DNA of 64,000 nt from Gymnogyps californianus (Eukaryota; Chordata; Aves; Accipitriformes; Cathartidae), in contig NC_059500.1 of NCBI RefSeq assembly GCF_018139145.2, positions 45,059,226-45,123,225 of the forward strand, written 5' to 3'. The position numbers and the translations under genes were made by a program. Every line of letters begins with the position of its first letter. Positions within the stretch are counted from its first letter, which is position 1. Shown here one piece after another: positions 59,309 to 64,000 of the stretch. The notes beneath the pieces were generated by a model. It saw only the letters and a list, made by a program, of their open reading frames with translations, was not told where the DNA came from and did not search any database.

Positions 59309-62300
59309 GTGAGCGCGGGGGGCGAGGGAAGGGGCGTTGCGGGGGCGGCCGGTCCCGGCGGCCGGGGGAGGCGAGGGGAGATGCCCGAGCCGCCGTCCCG
59401 GGCCGCTCCGCTCCGCCGGGACGGTGGTCTCCAGGTGTCCCGCCCTCCCCCAGTGTCCCTCTGGCTCGGGGTGACAGTGACCCCTTTCGGTCCCGAGCCC
59501 CGGTCCGGGGGTGGTGAGGGTCAGGGCCGTCTCCGCCGCTCTGTAGGGAGAAAGTGGAAAATTTTCGCACTCGAAGTAGCCAGTGTCTGTCGGCAAGAGG
59601 AAAGAGCCGCGGAGAAGCGATTTCCTGCTTGCAGGAGCTGGAGATAACCGGGATGGTGCGTTATCTCCTTGGCATGAGTCTGCAGGTAGCCTACATCTGG
59701 TTTTGAAGTGTGCTAAATGTTTCGAAAACAGCAGCGTGCCTGGACCAGGCATTCTTTCAGATTGTCTCAGTTTTCTCTCAGTTTCACAAGCAGGTTTTCC
59801 ATTCTCTAAGTACCAAAATAATGATTGTGAGTAATTGCAGCGTACCCGCTGTACTCATGCACAGACTTCTGAGTGAGGCTTTTTTTTTCTCTTGTCACAA
59901 GAAAAAACATGGCATACACCCATAAAAAGTTAGGAAGATGATGACGTTGGGCATGTTAGTGGTACAAGCCAAGTTTAAAACAAGCGTTGCACTTACTGAT
60001 AATGCAGGATCGATTCTGGCAGGGAAGCTGTATCATTCCCTTAACAATATCACAGGTGAAACTCAGTTTCACAGTCCATGTTGCGTAGGCAGACTGATAA
60101 TTTCTTATAGACTCAACAACAAATATAGGTACCCCATATATAATGAAAAAAGGTCATTTTCTTTCTTGTGGCTAAAGAACAGGCTTCAGTGTGTCAGGCT
60201 TCAGTAGCATTTGAAATCTGTGCAAAGCACACTTTGAGCCCTTGCAGTATTTATTTTCTGTTCATACAGGTCCATGGAGGTCTGTTTCAAGAGAGCCCTG
60301 TTATAGCATTTGAAGAGTCTGGTGCCAGGCATAGCAAAGTCTATGAGAAGCTGTATTTTGATGTATGGGAGGGGAATAAAAACTTACATAACTGTGTATT
60401 GGCTGGTGTCAACTAAAAACAATAGAGCTGAATGAAAAAAGGGTTTGGCTTGTGTAACGCAGGTGCAGGAGGCAGAAACTCGTACCCCACCCTGCTTTCT
60501 CTAATGGCAATTTCCGGAAAAGGGTCCCGACTCAGCATCCTTAGGAAATCAAGACCTTTAAGTGATTTTCTTGGAAAACAGGTACCTTAGTAAGCTATAC
60601 CTAGGGGTTTGTGCTCTCAGTCACTCTCCTCCCTTCTCCTATTGAACAAGGATTCAATGGATATTGTCTTCCTTGCATAAATTGGTACATTCCCATGCAG
60701 TTGTTTTAAAAAAAAATATTTTCCAGTAAACCACTGTTGTCCAAAAATAAAATTCCCACCAGAGTACAATAACAAGGACTTTCATTTTCTTCTCTTTTTA
60801 ATACAAATTCTTGGCATTTTACTATTCCAGGGTCTGATACAGTGAGTTTTGGTACTCTTTAGCCTATTACTCATAATTTAACCTCATGCAGAACTTCCAC
60901 TGGAATCACGGAAAAGTTGGCTTTTCAAGAAGGACATGGTGGTTAGAAAATGGCTTACCTTTATTGTCCAGTTTTACACCAGAACTGTTTCAGTGTTACT
61001 CCCAAAGAAGTAAGTTTAACTAAATAGGTATCATTCTTTTGCCTCATGTTGCTGACTCCATCATGGAAAAATCTTGCATGGTCTCTGACAGGGTGAACAC
61101 ATCAGCTTTTGTGAACAGCCAGGTCCTGTTCTCCAGTGTAAGTCCCTGCCTGTCCTCCAAGGGACAGGAGCATACAACCAGTGCCACAGAAACACTGCCC
61201 AGACCCCCACTGCACGTGGGGATACTTGGCTGGTAAAGGCCACAGAAGAAATGTCAGCTGTGCTTTGCCTGTAGATGAAAAGGGAGCTTTAGCAAGGAAA
61301 ACGCTGCTGTCAGGTATGAAGACCCAAGTTATCGTTAAGTTAGCAAAATAAGGACTGTGTTTAACTGAGTGGTTTGCAGAGCAGTGTGGTGCCGCTCTTG
61401 AGGAACGGCAAATAGAAAGAGTAGCATTCCTCAGGGTAAAGGAAATAGAGACAGGTGCAAAATGTGAGTTATCATTGAAATGTTGGTGTAACTAACTTAG
61501 CTGAGTAGAATATTAAGTAAATAGAACAAGTATTAAGCTAAAAGCTCCTGTTGAAGGCATGAAAAGAGCAAGAGTTGTGGAATAAGAGTTAATATTGTAA
61601 GTACTGCCAAACACAAGTGTTTGATTTAAGCCAGCTGAGATAGTAAGTGACGTGTGTTAGCTGTACAAGGAGGAAGGTACCAAGGCACCAACATCCATCT
61701 GGAGTTCGTTGCTTAGCCTTTCTCAGCAGGTTGGGCTGTTCGCTCAGGAGCTGGGTCTAATAAGTGCTCCTGTCTCTCATCTAGCCTCACATGCCAGTTT
61801 TGGGAACTAGGCAAGCAATAGGCATCATGTCTCTAATTGCAAAAGTCAGCTAATCATTGTGGGAACAGGGAGGGAAGAGAAGGATGTGGGAGAGGAAAGA
61901 AGGATGGACCCCTTACTCATGTTCATCTATGAATGTCATAGCCAGAAACAAAACAGGCACTGTTGGATCAAAAAAAACCTGTGTTCCTTCAGCAAGTATC
62001 GTTCAATTTCCATTCTTTTGGTAGCAAAGTTATTTGCACTGTGGTGCTTGGAGGCAATCAGGGTTTACCGCATCAGGGTTGATACATAGTTTAGTGGACC
62101 AGCTACGTGTTGATGGAGGAGCTTTGGGCATCTCTTGGAACAAAAAAGGCCTGAGCTAGGCACCAAGGTAGGGAGGTCTCAGCTCTTCATCTTTGGATCC
62201 TTTAGCTCCATCACTTGGGTGACACATCAGAACTGAACAAAGTGCTTGGGTACTGGTGTTAGCAGCTGTTGATCCTGCTTTTTGTGATACACCTTTCCCA

Positions 62301-64000
62301 AAGTGCTGGTTATTGTCCTTGACTTCCTTCTTTACAAGCTGAAGGTCTTAGTCTTGCCTGTGTGCTTCTCTTGACTCTGTAGTGACTCTGCCATAGAGTT
62401 TTTTCTTGCTTTTACAGTGTTAAGGTCCAGAACTAATTTAAAGGACCAGTGCACCAAGTTAGTTACCTTGAATGTACAAGCAAATACTGAAGCAAATGTC
62501 CAAGCCTGGGACCTCAAAGACCTTACAGCATTCAGTGTTAGAAAGGTAGCCAGACCAAATGCATCCTAAAGTAATGGCGAACATCTCTTGGGTGACCAAG
62601 GAGTTCTGTTGGGAAGTTTGTTTGAAAAGAGTATAGATGTCTTGCTGATTCATCCATAGCCCCATTCGACAATAACGGACCCGCTGTCAGGTTTAGGGTT
62701 GATTTCATGTGGCCAGCTCCCTTGAAATATGTTTTCTTCATTCTTCCCTGATTTAAGTGTTTTATTTATCTGCACCCTAAGAGTATATAATAGCCACTTC
62801 TTTTCCATGGCAACGCCTGTTTCCAGAATTTGCCATCTGGTGTTTCATATTTCTCTCTTTTTTTTTTTTTTTTCCTTTTTTTCAGCAGCTCTAGCATTAC
62901 TCATTCTGCATCCATTTTGACTTCAGCATCTCCGTGACATTTTCTTTATTGCTCATCAGAAATTTCAGTAGGTCTGTATTCTAAGCCCTCTGCAGATATA
63001 TAGCTAATTAAGCTGGCTATATTCCTCTCTAGGAGAGAGATGCTGCTTCATGTGAAGTATTAACAGACTACGGTATTCTTGCAATTTTTGCTAGTGTGGT
63101 ATTTATTTATATGGTATGATTTTAATAGCTTTTTTTCTGACTAAAAATTTAAAACATCTGCTCTTTAGACAATGTAAATCATATAAGCCATATGTGCATT
63201 TAAAAGACTAGGCAGCCAAAACCTTCTTGTCTACAGTTTAGCAGCCTTTCCTTATTTTTCACTATAGAAAAAATAGAAAATGCAAAAGGTAATGTCATAC
63301 ACATAAAAAAAGGGGCGTGCAAATAACTGCTAAACAGTGCTCTTTTGGTCCTCTTTATCTTCCTCCTAAGTTCCTTCCTATGGCCTTTTTTACAACTATT
63401 TGATCTTGCCTTTACATGTTTTTTTAATTGCTGCCTTAGAAACTGCTGTCATGAGGGTGATACAGGCCCTCAGTGTGGGAATCTTCACAGGAGCAGAAAG
63501 ACGCCGATAGGAGTAAGATTACTCCCTTGAACTTAGAGGAACGAGCTCTTATACCAAGGGAGTTAGAAGACCATGAGTTTGTTTCTGGCAGAATGGTTAG
63601 GCAAGAATTCCTGAAAGCCCGGGATAGACAGTCTTTGGCCGGGGGAGGTGGCAGGGTCCTCTACTCCGTCAAGTGTTGCAGAAACCCAGATCCCGCCTGG
63701 AGCCTGTAGCGGGCATTGCAGTTCCTAGACTCCCTGCTCTTTGTTTTTTGGAGAGTTGTTGTGCCTATTATTGCCACACCAGAGAATTAAAGAGTTGAGA
63801 ATTCAGCTGCCAAGAGTCATGTTGTAGATTAAAATACCATGAAATTTAAAAATAAACAGAAAGTGTGCTAAAATTCTGACTTGGCAACAGAAACTCAGCA
63901 GTGGTAGAGTGGATATCCTTTAGGAGTCAAATGGGGCTGAGTTAGGCTCCAGATTGTAGTTTTTCTGAGATAAACAAAGGTCTTAGGCATGCTTTTAGTC
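59309..64000 (+). other. GDA: GDA intron 1 (to window edge)
   Basis: It begins at GTGAGC. No sequence corresponding to GDA exon 2 (IVFLEEAS..., ...EFFMPG in mammals) was found, so the intron continues beyond the window. It contains a T16 run at 62858-62873, a splice-acceptor-like open segment at 60270-60416 and a GC-richer 78-codon ORF at 63473-63709; the two ORFs are discussed in the findings. Confidence 0.75.
62858..62873 (+). repeat. T16 homopolymer in a polypyrimidine stretch
   Basis: Sixteen T followed by CC, seven T and CAG. It resembles a strong splice acceptor, but no recognised exon follows. Confidence 0.7.

Larger units (their letters stand above)
58760..59560 (+). promoter_or_regulatory. 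GDA: CpG-island promoter of GDA
   Basis: A sharp GC- and CpG-rich island surrounds the GDA first exon. G-runs of 8, 5, 15 and 11 bases lie at 58821-58881, about 300-365 bp before the start codon, and GC-box-like motifs are numerous. No TATA box is evident. Long ORFs over the island on both strands (up to 341 codons) are composition artefacts. Confidence 0.85.

Noticed and set aside
58727..59752. Minus-strand ORF of 341 codons and plus-strand ORFs of 147 and 153 codons over the GDA island
   Set aside because: Same composition effect. Only the 41-residue GDA frame with its splice donor has family support.
1..64000. CRISPR arrays, bacterial operons, tRNA or rRNA genes, full-length retroviral genes
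   Set aside because: None were seen. The window is vertebrate nuclear DNA, and no cloverleaf with intact A and B boxes or gag/pol/env reading frame was recognised by eye.

Overview
The window is almost certainly nuclear DNA of a bird, probably from the Z chromosome. It carries CR1 LINE fragments with avian-type 3' ends, one endogenous-retrovirus solo LTR, AT-rich intergenic DNA and introns, and two sharp CpG islands. Three conserved vertebrate genes lie in the order ABHD17B (minus), C9orf85 homologue (plus), GDA (plus). This is the gene order of human 9q21, a region that corresponds to avian Z. Z linkage is inferred from synteny. I have not assigned a species.

Layout. 1-20,300 is intergenic DNA 3' of ABHD17B, with no recognised gene. 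It holds a complete 1,113-bp solo LTR with 5-bp target duplications (6,434-7,556), a pyrimidine-rich tract (11,570-12,000), a perfect-looking hairpin (15,890-15,936), a C19 run and a minus-strand CR1 (17,553-18,270). 20,300-38,836 is ABHD17B on the minus strand. Its three coding exons (31,706-32,172; 22,538-22,717; 21,418-21,637) join exactly into a 288-residue protein with an intact Ser170/Asp235/His264 triad. 37,980-39,480 is a CpG island forming a head-to-head promoter for ABHD17B and the C9orf85 homologue. 39,143-39,244 is the first coding exon of the C9orf85 homologue (34 residues). Its other exons were not found in the visible sequence, and a 500-N assembly gap (42,847-43,346) may hide at least one. 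49,440-50,060 is an eroded ancient CR1 on the plus strand. 51,122-52,296 is a younger minus-strand CR1 with recognisable reverse-transcriptase motifs. 58,760-59,560 is a second CpG island, with the first coding exon of GDA (59,186-59,308, 41 residues). The window ends inside GDA intron 1.

Function. ABHD17B is a membrane-anchored serine hydrolase of the family that removes palmitate from proteins such as Ras and PSD-95. GDA (cypin) deaminates guanine and also binds PSD-95. C9orf85 is a conserved but uncharacterised small protein. The shared CpG-island promoter suggests that ABHD17B and the C9orf85 homologue are broadly and jointly expressed.

I found no convincing new gene system. The best leads are the missing C9orf85 exons beside the gap, a C9orf85-intron segment with a strong splice acceptor and an open frame (about 45,420-45,603), several unexplained ORFs of 78-152 codons, and several strong inverted repeats.
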